This document shows positions 7,721-16,595 of a stretch of DNA of 52,757 bases, piece after piece. Source of the stretch: Burkholderia puraquae (lineage in GTDB: Bacteria > Pseudomonadota > Gammaproteobacteria > Burkholderiales > Burkholderiaceae); contig NZ_NBYX01000035.1 of assembly GCF_002099195.1 (NCBI RefSeq), positions 1-52,757 of the forward strand. The letters are read 5' to 3'. Position 1 is the first letter of the stretch; each line of letters starts with the position of its first letter. The notes beneath the pieces were generated by a model. It did not search any database. It saw nothing but the letters and a program-made list of their open reading frames with translations, and was not told where the DNA came from. A program made the translations under genes and the position numbers.

Positions 7721-9205
7721 TTACGCCCACTGCCCGAGCTCGGGCACAGGTTGCGCGGCCGCGACCGTCGTCGGCTGCAGCGCATCCGCGCGTTGTTCCG
7801 CCACGAAGGACGCATATCGGGCGTGAACGCGACCGGCCTCGCCGGATTCCGCCAGCTTCTCGAGCGCATAGGCGCGCACGACCTCGAGCAGCGAGTAGCA
7901 CTTCGACAGTCCGGCGGAATGGACGACCAGCAGCGATTTCGACGCCAGGCTGACCACGCAGTCGAGCACCTGGTCGGCGGCCGGTTCATCGCAGGCGGCG
8001 AGCGCGCATGCCGCGTCGAGCCGGAATGCATCCGGAAACACCGCGAGACGGCACAGCACGACGCGCTCCGCATCGCCGAGCAACTGATAGCTCCATTCGA
8101 TCGTGGCCCTGAGCGTCTGCTGGCGCGGATGGGCCGTCCGCAGGCCGCCGGACAACGACAGGACGGACTTGTCCAGATCGGTGGCCAGCCCCTGGATCCC
8201 GAGCGATGCCACCCGGGCCGCACCGAGTTCGAGCGCGAGCGGCAGGCCGCACAGGCGGCGGCAGATGGTTGCGATCGCGTCGAGCGTCTGCATATCTGCG
8301 GGAATGTCGGTGCCCATCGCTCGCGCGCGCGCCAGGAACATGCGGACTGCGCCGCACGCGAGGATCTCGTCGCCATTCGCACCCGCCGGAGGCACCGGCA
8401 ACGGCCCGACCCGATACACGTGCTCGCTGGCGACCCGCAGCGGTTCGCGGCTCGTCACCACGAGCAGCGCGCCGGTATTTCCCGCCGTGATCGCTTCGCA
8501 GAGGTCCGCGACTTCATCGACATGCTGCTCGGCATTGTCGAACACCAGCATGACGCGCCGCCCGCCGATCGCGCGCACGACATCCGCCGGCTCCGCGGCC
8601 GGTTTGCCCGGCGCACCGAGTGCATCCAGCACCGCGGATTCGAGCGTCGCGCCGCCGGGCCGGCTGGCGAGATCGATCCGGATCGACTCGATGCCGCAAC
8701 CCGCCGACCAGGCCGCGACGACCTCCTGCGCGAGATGCGTCTTGCCGACGCCGCCGGGCCCGACCAGCGTGACGAGCGCTTCGCGTTCGAGCAGCGTGTG
8801 CAGTTCGGCCGCTTCGCGCTCACGACCGATCAGCGGGCATTTGCGCGATACGCCGCCGGCGCGTGTGCTGCCCGCCGCGTCGAACCGCTCCGGCTCGCGC
8901 TCGGCGCGGGAAAGGTCGACCGGCGCGGCAAGGCGATATCCGCGACCCGGTTCGGTCCGGATCCAGCCGTGCTTGCCGCCGAACAACTTGCGCAGCGTCG
9001 AGACGTGCACCTGGATGTTGTTCTCGACCACGATCGTGTGCGGCCACACGGCCTGCATGATTTCTTCCTTCGATACGAGCCTGCCGGCTGCCGTCACCAG
9101 CAGCTCGAGAATCTCGAAGGCGCGAGCGCCGATATATCGCGGCTGCCCGTCGACGTAGACTTCGCGGCACTCAAGGGATACCGTCACCCGACCGAACCTG
9201 TACAT
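7721..9205 (-). CDS. winged-helix (Trans_reg_C) / NB-ARC-type ATPase regulator, paralogue 2
   Basis: 494 residues from the ATG at 9205 (a GTG at 9214 would add three). The N-terminal OmpR-type winged helix is clear (GARAFEILELLVTAAGRLVS, ENNIQVHVSTLRKLF, EPGRGYRLA). A P-loop ATPase follows with GPGGVGKT (about residues 149-156), MLVFDNAEQHVDE as Walker B, TSREPL, and CRRLCGLPLALELGAARVAS, the GLPLA motif of NB-ARC proteins. The product ends shortly after the ATPase, so it is the minimal version of the family. Trans_reg_C proteins commonly bind direct repeats of about 11-bp period, making it a second candidate for the TTCAG sites. Divergent from the large sensor gene. Confidence 0.88.
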   Translation of the reverse strand: MYRFGRVTVSLECREVYVDGQPRYIGARAFEILELLVTAAGRLVSKEEIMQAVWPHTIVVENNIQVHVSTLRKLFGGKHGWIRTEPGRGYRLAAPVDLSRAEREPERFDAAGSTRAGGVSRKCPLIGREREAAELHTLLEREALVTLVGPGGVGKTHLAQEVVAAWSAGCGIESIRIDLASRPGGATLESAVLDALGAPGKPAAEPADVVRAIGGRRVMLVFDNAEQHVDEVADLCEAITAGNTGALLVVTSREPLRVASEHVYRVGPLPVPPAGANGDEILACGAVRMFLARARAMGTDIPADMQTLDAIATICRRLCGLPLALELGAARVASLGIQGLATDLDKSVLSLSGGLRTAHPRQQTLRATIEWSYQLLGDAERVVLCRLAVFPDAFRLDAACALAACDEPAADQVLDCVVSLASKSLLVVHSAGLSKCYSLLEVVRAYALEKLAESGEAGRVHARYASFVAEQRADALQPTTVAAAQPVPELGQWA

Positions 9206-9514
9206 GATCCGCACCCGCCCATGCTGCGTGAAACCGCGCGCCGCCTCGCAAGGCGGCCCCCACTGTTCTGCCCCTCCGGCCGCGTCGCGGCACGTCGAAG
9301 CGCGTGAACGGATCGTAGGGCACGACAGGCGCGCAGACCATTATGCAAAGGTTTAGTCCCGAGCCGGCGGGTCGCCATCGAACCTGCCGCGGATACTGCA
9401 ATTTCTCGCGAGCTGACGGACAATGCACAGGCCGCTGCCACGCGCACCTTCAGCCCGGCCGATGCCGTTTTACGAGCCGCTTATACACCGCTTCAACCCG
9501 CCTGCCACACCATC
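9206..9514. other. divergent intergenic region between regulator 2 and the large sensor gene
   Basis: Just over 300 bp that must hold promoters for both flanking genes. The stretch around 9335-9360 (ATTATGCAAAGGTTTAG) is the most AT-rich part and the likeliest promoter core. I see no TTCAG array, strong palindrome or gene. Confidence 0.4.
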
Positions 9515-12500
9515 GTGAACCCCGCTTTGCGCGCCCCGGACAACGCCAATCGCATGGATGCCGACTGGTTCGCGCGTGCCAGCCTGTCCAATGCGGTCCG
9601 CTGCGGCGACATCCTGAAGTTCGACCTGACGGACGCCGATACGCGGCGCGTGTGGTCGGCATGCCAGACCCGCTGGGAATTCGATCGGCGCTGCCGGCAA
9701 TTCGAGCGCGAGTTCGCATTGAACGACGTGCTGGAACCGGCGTGGGCGCTGATTCCAGCCGCGCTGATCCGCGCGGCCGACGGCCCGGTGCTCGTTTATC
9801 CGCGCGTCGACGGGCGGGCGTTCGACACGCTGGCCGACGCGCCGCTGCCGCTCGAGGTCTTTCTCGATACCGCGATCCAGGCCGCGCGCACGCTCGGGGA
9901 GCTGCATCGGCGCGGCTGGCTGCACGGCGACCTGCAACCGGCCAGTTTCGTCACCGCGCTGAACGGCACGGTCATGCTCCGCTCGTTTGCCCATGCCCGC
10001 GAACGTCACGCGGAACACATCGCCGAACGCACGATCCGCACGGATTTCGCGGCGTTCGCCGCGCCCGAGGTATCGGAAGGCGCGCGCGTCGACGAGCGGT
10101 CCGATCTCTACGCGTTCGGCATCACGCTGTTTCGCCTGCTGACCGGCGCGTTGCCGTACCAGGCCGCGTCGACTTCCGAATGGGTTTATGCGCACGTCGC
10201 GATGCCGCCCGCGCCGCCCACGGCCTTTCGCAAAGACGTGCCGGCCATCCTGAGCGACCTGATCCTGAAGCTGATCGCGAAGGAACCCGCCGACCGCTAT
10301 CCGTCCTGCGAAACGGTGCAGCGCGATCTCGAACGCATCCGGCACGACTGGCTGGCTTCGGGCCTCGTGGAGCCGTTCACGCTCGGCGGCAGCGATCCGC
10401 TCGCCGGCTTGCACACGGCCGACCTGCTGGTCGGCCGCGAGCACGAGTCCCGCCAGCTCGATGCGATACGCGCGACCGTCGCGCGGACCGGCGAGACGGC
10501 CATCGTCCTGGTCGACGGAGCAGCCGGCATCGGCAAGACCGCGCTGATCGAGGCTTTCACGCGCGACGTGCGTGCCGCGTCGCGCACCGCATGGTGTGCG
10601 TCGGCGAAGGTCGACCAGTTCCAGCCCGCCCGGCCCTACGCGCCCGTGCTGCAGGCGCTGCGCGCGCTGTTCGGCAGTACGCTGGCCCGGCACGACGAAA
10701 TGGCGGCGGTCGCCGCGCGGCTGCGCGACTGCGTGGGCCGTCAGGCCAGCCTGCTGGCAAGCATCTTCCCGGAAATCACGTGGCTGCTCGACATCGAGCC
10801 GGTCGCGTTCGGCCGTGCCGACGCGATTCCGGAATTCCGGCTCTGCCAGATCGTCATGAACGCTTTCCGCGCGTTCGCGGCGCCCGCCGAACCGCTCGTC
10901 GTGACGCTGGACGACATCCAGTGGGCCGACGACGCGACGCTCGCGTTTCTCGCGTCGATCGCGGCCGATCCGCCGGCCAATTTCTGTATCGTCGCCGGTT
11001 ATCGGAGCGGGCCGCAGCACGATCTCACGCCGGCCTTCCGCCGCTTCCTGCAGCAGCTCGACCGCACGCGCGTGTCGACCCTGACGCTCGCGCCGCTCGG
11101 CGCCGCTGACGTCCCGCGCATGCTGGCCGCCATGCTCCACGACACGCCGGATCGGCTGTCCGGGCTGGGCGACATCGTTCACCGCAACACCGGCGGCAAT
11201 CCGTTCCACATCCAGCAACTGCTGCGTACGCTGATCGACGAGCGGCTGCTCGACTACGACGCGGCACGGCGAACATGGCAATGGTCTTCGGCCGATATCG
11301 AGGCGCGCTCCCTGAGCGAGAACGTCGTCAGCCTGCTGGAGATCCGGATGCGGCGGCTGCCGCACGAATCGAGAATGCTGCTGTCGCTGCTCGCCTGCAT
11401 CGGCAGCGACGCCGACGATGCGCTGCTGTGCGCCGCCGCCGGCAAGACGCGTGCGGAACTCAGTTTCTGGATGGACCCTGCGCGTCAGGCCGGCCTCGTG
11501 TCGCATGCCGGCAACCGCTGGCGTTTCGTTCACGACCGCATCCTCGAGGCCGTCTACGCGCTCACCGACCGCACGGAACGCACGCTGCGCCACACCCGGG
11601 CAGCCGCTGCGATGCTCGCCCGCCTGGACCGTTCGTCGACCGAGTGCCTGCTCGCCCTGGCCACCCAGATCGAGAAGGCGAAAGCCGCGCCGCTCGACCG
11701 CACGCTCGCGCTCGCCTTCGCGGACGTGCTGGTCGCGGCGGCACAGGCGGCGGCCCCGGCCGCCGCGCACGATCGCGCGCTGTCGTTTCTCGCATCCGCG
11801 CAATCGCTGCTCGGCCCCCATGCGTGGCCGCAGCACTACGGTCTCGCGAGCCGGCTCGGCATCCTTCGCTGCGGCCTGCTCCTCGCCACCGGCGAAACCG
11901 CGCAGGCGGCCACCGCGATCGACGAGCTCATGGCGCGCACGCGCACGCCGTCCGACCGTGCCGAAGCCCACCGGCTGAAAGCCGCGCAACTCACGGTGGA
12001 GTCGCGCTACCGGGAAGCCGTCGACGTCGCGCTGGCCGGGCTGGCCCTGCTCGGCGTCAAACTGCCCGCCGAGCCGGTCGAGGCCGATCTCGCGGCGGCC
12101 TGCGACGCCGTGCGGGAAGCGCTCGACGGGCGCGCCATCCACACCCTCGTCGACTTGCCGGTCATGACCGACACGCGCGTGGAAGCCACGATGGCGCTGT
12201 TGACCGCGCTCGAAGCCGCGATGTTCTATCCGAGCGGCGGGCTGATGCTGCTGCATTTCGCGACCATGGTGCAGCTGACCCTGCGCCACGGCGTCACCGC
12301 CGCGTCGGTGCAGGGCCTCGCGTGGTACGGCGTCAGCATCGCGCAGTATCGCGACGCGTACGAAGAGGGCTTCGAATTCGCGCAGGTCGCGCTCGCGCTG
12401 GTCGATCGCCACGGGTTCGAGCGCTACCGTTCCGCGACGTTGATCGCACTCGACCAGGTGAGCGTCTGGACCCGCCCGCTGTCGTATGCACTCGAATGCG

Positions 12501-14635
12501 CGCGCGATGCGAAAGCGGCGGGCAACGCGAGCGCCGAGCTGCGCTGGATGTGCTACAGCTGCAACCACATCGTCAGCGATCTGCTGTCGATGGGCGAAGC
12601 GCTGCCGGCGATCCGCGACGAGATCGAACCGCTGCTGGAAATCGCGCGCGGCGCGCGTTACGACGACATCGTCGATCTCGTTTCCACGCAATCGGAATTC
12701 GTCGACGCGCTGCAGCTCGGCTTCGATCGGCCGATCGGCACCTGGCGCACCCGCGCGTCGACCCGGACGCCGATGTCGGTGCTGCAGTTCTGGACCGACG
12801 TGCTTGCCGGCCAGGCGGCGTTCATCTTCGGCGACGCAGACGCGGCGCGCGCATCGCTCGATGCAGCCGCACCGTTCGCGTGGTCGACGCCCGCACACAT
12901 CATGCAGTCCGACTTCCAGCTGTTCGGCGTGCTGGCGGGCATCGCGAGCGACGCCGGCGCCACGCCGCCCGGCCAGCTGCTCGAACGCTTCGCGCCGCAG
13001 CGCGCCCGCTTCGCCGCGTGGAGCGAACGGAATCCGGAGACGTTCCGCAACAAGCTCGCGCTGATCGACGCCGAGTTCGCGCGCGTACGCGGCGAGCACG
13101 TCGTCGCGATGCAGCAGTACGAGGCCTCCGCCAGCCTCGCGGCGGAGCGCGGTTTCGTGCACGAACAGGCGCTCGCGCGCGAACTGGCCGCGCGCCATGC
13201 CGCATCGCTCGGGCTGAGCGGCCAGGCCCGCCATCAGTTACGGCTCGCGCACGCGTGCTACCGGCGCTGGGGCGCGGCCGGCAAGACGCAGGCCATGGAA
13301 TCGCAGCATCCGTTCCTCGTGATGGATCCGTTGCCGGGCGAACCGGCCGTGCCCGCACGCGAGGACCTCGATTTCGCGCTCGCGATGCGCGCCGCGCACT
13401 CGCTGTCCGAGGAAATCGTGCTGGAGCGCCTGATCCAGACGCTGATGCGCAACATGATCGTCTATGCCGGGGCACGCTACGGCCTGCTGCTGCTCGCACG
13501 GCACGACCGGCTGACGATCGAGGCAACCGCGCGCACCATCGACAGCGACATCATCATCAACAGTGCGCGCGGCGAACCCACCGACGACGACATTCCGCTG
13601 TCGATCCTGAACACCGCCGTGCGAACCCGCAAGCCGGTCGTGTTCGCGAACGCGCAACGCGAAGGCGCACCCGACCACATCGACAGCCTGCGCGCGCATC
13701 CGACGCGCTCGCTGGTCTGCCTGCCGCTGCTGAAGCAGGGTGCGCTGATCGGCGTGCTCTATCTCGAGAACAAGTTGACCAACGGCGTATTTTCGCCGCG
13801 GCGCATCGCGATGCTCGAAGTGCTGGCGCCGCAGGCGGCCAATGCGCTCGAATCCGCACGGATCTATGCGGAACTGATCGAAGAGAACGCGCGCCGGCTC
13901 GAAACGGAGGCCGCGCTGCGGCATGCGCGGGCCGAGCTCGCACGCACCGCGCACGTGACCGTGATGGGCGAACTGGCCGCGTCGATTGCACACGAGATCA
14001 ACCAGCCGCTCACCAGCATCGTGACGAGCGTGGGTGCCTGCATGCGCTGGCTGCGCGGTGCGCAGCCCGACCTCGGCGAGGCGCTCGCGAGCCTCGAGGA
14101 TATTCGCGCGTCCGGCGTACGGGCGGCCGACATCGTCCGCGCGTTGCGGTCGCTCGCACGCCAGGCGCCGCTCGCGCTGGCCCCGCTCGCGCTCGACGAA
14201 CTGATTCGCGACATGCTGCATCTCACGGCGACCGAAATCGACGCCAAGCAGGTCGCACTGCGCGTCGACCTGCACTGCGACGACATCCGCGTGATGGCGG
14301 ATCGCACGCAGATCCAGCAGGTGATCCTGAACCTGGTCACCAACGCGCTCGACGCGATGGACGGCCCGGCCGCGTCGCGCGAACTCGACGTCGCGTCGCA
14401 CGCCGGCGACGGCCACGTGATCGTCAGCATCGCCGATCGCGGCGCCGGCATCGACGCCGCGATAGCCAGCCAGATCTTCGATCCATTCTTCACGACGAAG
14501 TCGCACGGCATGGGGATGGGCCTCGCGATCTGCCGCTCGATCGTCGAGGCGCACGGCGGCACGCTGGAGGCCGCACCGCGCGACGGCGGCGGTACCGCGC
14601 TGACGTTCCGGCTGCCGGTGTCGACCACGCGCTAA
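9515..14635 (+). CDS. trifunctional kinase-like / AAA ATPase / GAF / sensor histidine kinase
   Basis: 1,706 residues with no membrane segment, so probably a cytosolic sensor. Residues about 25-290 resemble a Ser/Thr kinase: HRRGWLHGDL (137-140 is the HxDL-type catalytic loop), APEV at 183 and DLYAFGITLFRLLTG, but the DFG position reads MLRSF, so kinase activity is doubtful. A STAND-type ATPase follows (GREHESRQL, Walker A GAAGIGKT at 335-342, TLDDIQWADD as Walker B) and then a long TPR-like helical section (about 600-1,300). A GAF-like domain (about 1,310-1,450) precedes HisKA with phospho-acceptor His1493 in SIAHEINQPL and HATPase_c (NLVTNALDAMD, DRGAGID, FTTKSHGMGMGLAI). The start is a GTG; an ATG at 9554 is an alternative. 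It likely feeds the receivers at 6538 and 7279. Confidence 0.92.
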   Translation: MNPALRAPDNANRMDADWFARASLSNAVRCGDILKFDLTDADTRRVWSACQTRWEFDRRCRQFEREFALNDVLEPAWALIPAALIRAADGPVLVYPRVDGRAFDTLADAPLPLEVFLDTAIQAARTLGELHRRGWLHGDLQPASFVTALNGTVMLRSFAHARERHAEHIAERTIRTDFAAFAAPEVSEGARVDERSDLYAFGITLFRLLTGALPYQAASTSEWVYAHVAMPPAPPTAFRKDVPAILSDLILKLIAKEPADRYPSCETVQRDLERIRHDWLASGLVEPFTLGGSDPLAGLHTADLLVGREHESRQLDAIRATVARTGETAIVLVDGAAGIGKTALIEAFTRDVRAASRTAWCASAKVDQFQPARPYAPVLQALRALFGSTLARHDEMAAVAARLRDCVGRQASLLASIFPEITWLLDIEPVAFGRADAIPEFRLCQIVMNAFRAFAAPAEPLVVTLDDIQWADDATLAFLASIAADPPANFCIVAGYRSGPQHDLTPAFRRFLQQLDRTRVSTLTLAPLGAADVPRMLAAMLHDTPDRLSGLGDIVHRNTGGNPFHIQQLLRTLIDERLLDYDAARRTWQWSSADIEARSLSENVVSLLEIRMRRLPHESRMLLSLLACIGSDADDALLCAAAGKTRAELSFWMDPARQAGLVSHAGNRWRFVHDRILEAVYALTDRTERTLRHTRAAAAMLARLDRSSTECLLALATQIEKAKAAPLDRTLALAFADVLVAAAQAAAPAAAHDRALSFLASAQSLLGPHAWPQHYGLASRLGILRCGLLLATGETAQAATAIDELMARTRTPSDRAEAHRLKAAQLTVESRYREAVDVALAGLALLGVKLPAEPVEADLAAACDAVREALDGRAIHTLVDLPVMTDTRVEATMALLTALEAAMFYPSGGLMLLHFATMVQLTLRHGVTAASVQGLAWYGVSIAQYRDAYEEGFEFAQVALALVDRHGFERYRSATLIALDQVSVWTRPLSYALECARDAKAAGNASAELRWMCYSCNHIVSDLLSMGEALPAIRDEIEPLLEIARGARYDDIVDLVSTQSEFVDALQLGFDRPIGTWRTRASTRTPMSVLQFWTDVLAGQAAFIFGDADAARASLDAAAPFAWSTPAHIMQSDFQLFGVLAGIASDAGATPPGQLLERFAPQRARFAAWSERNPETFRNKLALIDAEFARVRGEHVVAMQQYEASASLAAERGFVHEQALARELAARHAASLGLSGQARHQLRLAHACYRRWGAAGKTQAMESQHPFLVMDPLPGEPAVPAREDLDFALAMRAAHSLSEEIVLERLIQTLMRNMIVYAGARYGLLLLARHDRLTIEATARTIDSDIIINSARGEPTDDDIPLSILNTAVRTRKPVVFANAQREGAPDHIDSLRAHPTRSLVCLPLLKQGALIGVLYLENKLTNGVFSPRRIAMLEVLAPQAANALESARIYAELIEENARRLETEAALRHARAELARTAHVTVMGELAASIAHEINQPLTSIVTSVGACMRWLRGAQPDLGEALASLEDIRASGVRAADIVRALRSLARQAPLALAPLALDELIRDMLHLTATEIDAKQVALRVDLHCDDIRVMADRTQIQQVILNLVTNALDAMDGPAASRELDVASHAGDGHVIVSIADRGAGIDAAIASQIFDPFFTTKSHGMGMGLAICRSIVEAHGGTLEAAPRDGGGTALTFRLPVSTTR

Positions 14636-14636
14636 C

Positions 14637-14689
14637 TTCAGAACGTTTCAGCGCAGCTTCAGGAAATGGCGACAGCGTACGCGTAGACT
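14637..14689 (+). promoter_or_regulatory. TTCAG triple direct-repeat promoter of the cytochrome/molybdenum-hydroxylase operon (site B)
   Basis: TTCAG occurs at 14637, 14647 and 14658 (spacings 10 and 11 bp, identical to site A at 5226). A -10-like TAGACT lies at 14684-14689, 26 bp after the start of the last repeat. The predicted leader before the cytochrome gene is about 120 nt and contains a small ORF and a hairpin. The match in both spacing and promoter geometry with site A argues for one shared activator. Confidence 0.6.
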
Positions 14690-14749
14690 GCTTTCACGAG
14701 CCGTCGCGCAGGCGTTTGCCTGCGCCCGGCGCCCATCCTGGAGTGACGC

Positions 14750-14821
14750 ATGAGTTCAGCCGCACAGCGTCGCGCGCGCCGAATCGGGCGCAACCGCCCG
14801 ATTCGCGCGGAGCGCGCATGA
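14750..14821 (+). CDS. 23-codon arginine-rich leader ORF, translationally coupled to the cytochrome gene
   Basis: ATG at 14750 is preceded by GGAG six bases upstream. It encodes MSSAAQRRARRIGRNRPIRA plus three residues (ERA), and its TGA (14819-14821) overlaps the ATG of the cytochrome gene (14818) as ATGA. Seven or eight arginines in 23 residues and the hairpin inside its 3' half suggest a regulatory leader peptide or a coupling device rather than a functional protein. No family recognised. Confidence 0.5.
   Translation: MSSAAQRRARRIGRNRPIRAERA
14780..14805 (+). promoter_or_regulatory. 11-bp perfect hairpin just upstream of the cytochrome ribosome binding site
   Basis: CGAATCGGGCG (14780-14790) and CGCCCGATTCG (14795-14805) are perfectly complementary around a CAAC loop. 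No U-tract follows, so it is not a standard terminator. It ends 12 bases before the cytochrome ATG, next to the GGAG-type ribosome binding site at about 14809-14812, and would have to be opened by ribosomes translating the leader ORF. Confidence 0.6.
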
Positions 14822-16098
14822 AGCACAAACGACTCTGGTTCGGTGTGGCCGGCGTCGCGGTCGCCGGCCTGGCGATCGCGGCCGCCGTCATGATCCGGCC
14901 GTCGATCGCGCCGATCGATCCGCCCGCCCGCGCGTCGTTCGATCCGCAAAGCGTGCGGGCCGGCGCGCGCGTGGTCGCGCTCGGCGATTGCATCGTCTGC
15001 CATACGGCGAAGGACGGCAAGCCGTTCGCCGGCGGGCTGCCGCTCGCGACGCCGTTCGGCACGATCTACGCAACCAACATCACGCCGGACGCCGATACCG
15101 GTATCGGCCGCTGGTCGCGCGAGGCCTTCGCACGTGCGCTGCGCAGCGGGATCGCCCGCGACGGCCATCCGCTCTACCCGGCCTTTCCTTACATTCATTT
15201 CACGCGGATGTCCGACGACGACATCGCGGCCGCGTATGCGTACCTGATGACCCGCGAGCCGGTTCAGGCAAGGACGCCGAAGAACGACCTGATCTTCCCG
15301 CTCAACTTCCGCCCGCTGGTCGCGTTCTGGAACGTCATGTTCCTGCGCGAGGGCGCGTACACGCCGGACCCGTCGCAATCCGCGCAGTGGAATCGCGGCA
15401 AGGCGCTCGTCGACGGTCTCGGCCATTGCGCGTCCTGCCATTCGCCGCTGAACGCGATCGGCGGCGAACAGACGGGCAAGGCATTCGACGGCGGCCTCGT
15501 CGACGGCTGGGAAGCGCCGCCGCTCAATATGCTCGGCAACGCGGCACGTCCGTGGACGCAGGCGCAACTGGTGACCTACCTGCGCACCGGCCGTGCGAGC
15601 GAGCACGGCGCAGCCGCCGGACCGATGCTGCCCGTCACGCGCGATCTCGCGACCGTGCCGACGGAAGACGTCGAGGCAATCGCCGCGTACATCCTGTCGA
15701 TCCAGAAACCTGGCCGTGCGCGCACCGGTGCCGTCGAAGCCGCGCGCCTGCCCGCGACGCCGGCCGGACAACGCGGATCGGTGCTGTTCCAGGCATCGTG
15801 CGCGCAGTGTCACGGGCCGGCGGCGCCGATGCAGTCGATCGGCGAGCGGCCGACGCTCGCGTTCAGCACGGCGGTTGCCGCGGACACGCCCCGCAATGCG
15901 ATCCAGATGATGTTCAACGGCATCGGCTGGCACGGCGAGGACACGCTGAACTACATGCCGTCGTTCATCGACCAGTACGACGACCGCCAGATCGCGGACC
16001 TCGCCGCCTATATCCGCGAAACGTACTCGGATCGCCCCGCGTGGAACGGCGTCGAAGCCATGGCCGCGAAGCTCAGAAAGGAGGACAGCACGCGATGA
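14818..16098 (+). CDS. three-haem c-type cytochrome subunit of a dehydrogenase
   Basis: 426 residues. A hydrophobic N-terminus after KHKRLW (residues 5-27) acts as a signal or membrane anchor. Three CxxCH haem sites are visible: CIVCH (58-62), CASCH (about 204-208) and CAQCH (about 328-332), each followed by a distal Met candidate, the layout of the membrane-anchored triple-haem cytochromes that accept electrons from alcohol/aldehyde and molybdenum dehydrogenases. Its stop overlaps the start of the [2Fe-2S] subunit gene (ATGA at 16095). In this operon it should pass electrons from the molybdenum hydroxylase to the respiratory chain at the periplasmic side of the membrane. Confidence 0.93.
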   Translation: MKHKRLWFGVAGVAVAGLAIAAAVMIRPSIAPIDPPARASFDPQSVRAGARVVALGDCIVCHTAKDGKPFAGGLPLATPFGTIYATNITPDADTGIGRWSREAFARALRSGIARDGHPLYPAFPYIHFTRMSDDDIAAAYAYLMTREPVQARTPKNDLIFPLNFRPLVAFWNVMFLREGAYTPDPSQSAQWNRGKALVDGLGHCASCHSPLNAIGGEQTGKAFDGGLVDGWEAPPLNMLGNAARPWTQAQLVTYLRTGRASEHGAAAGPMLPVTRDLATVPTEDVEAIAAYILSIQKPGRARTGAVEAARLPATPAGQRGSVLFQASCAQCHGPAAPMQSIGERPTLAFSTAVAADTPRNAIQMMFNGIGWHGEDTLNYMPSFIDQYDDRQIADLAAYIRETYSDRPAWNGVEAMAAKLRKEDSTR

Positions 16099-16595
16099 TC
16101 ACCCTCACCGTCAATGGGGCGCGGCACACGCTCGACATCGATCCGTCCACGCCGCTCCTCTACGCGCTGCGCAACGACCTGCACCTGCACGGCGCGAAGT
16201 TCGGCTGCGGCCTCGGACAGTGCGGCGCCTGTACCGTGATCGTCGACGACAAGCCGATGTTCTCGTGCCTGATCCCGGTCTCCGCGGTCGGCGCGCGCAG
16301 CGTCAGAACCATCGAGAGCCTCGGCACCGCCGAGCGGCCGGGCAAGCTTCAGCAGGCGTTCATCGATCACCAGGCGGCGCAGTGCGGTTATTGCATCGCG
16401 GGCATGATCATGCGCGCGCAGGCGCTGCTCGAACGCAACCCGAAACCGACCGAACGCGAACTGCGCACTCACATGGAACCGAATCTGTGCCGTTGCGGTA
16501 CCCACCTCCGGATCCTGGCGGCCGTGCGCCAGGTCGCGGGCCTGCCGGATCCGCAGCCGGCCGACGCTCCGGTCACGATCAGCAAAGGGCTCTGA
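16095..16595 (+). CDS. (2Fe-2S)-binding subunit of a xanthine-oxidase-family dehydrogenase
   Basis: 166 residues with the standard two-cluster layout. The plant-ferredoxin-type cluster ligands are Cys38, Cys43, Cys46 (FGCGLGQCGACTV) and Cys58 (FSCL). The second, helical cluster has QCGYC and, further on, NLCRCGTH. Length and motifs match the small subunit of isoquinoline 1-oxidoreductase-type and nicotinate-dehydrogenase-type enzymes. It shares overlapping stop/start codons with both neighbours (ATGA upstream, TGATG downstream), so the three subunits are made in step. It carries electrons from the molybdopterin centre to the cytochrome. Confidence 0.95.
   Translation: MITLTVNGARHTLDIDPSTPLLYALRNDLHLHGAKFGCGLGQCGACTVIVDDKPMFSCLIPVSAVGARSVRTIESLGTAERPGKLQQAFIDHQAAQCGYCIAGMIMRAQALLERNPKPTERELRTHMEPNLCRCGTHLRILAAVRQVAGLPDPQPADAPVTISKGL

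Noticed and set aside
9470..13234. Very long antisense open frame opposite the large sensor gene
   Set aside because: Arg/Gly/Gln-rich translation without motifs, typical of the antisense frame of GC-rich genes. The plus-strand frame has clear ATPase and histidine-kinase motifs.
11275..14817. Long plus-strand frame running into the cytochrome gene
   Set aside because: Only the part from 14818 matches a family; the upstream portion is an out-of-frame shadow of the sensor gene.
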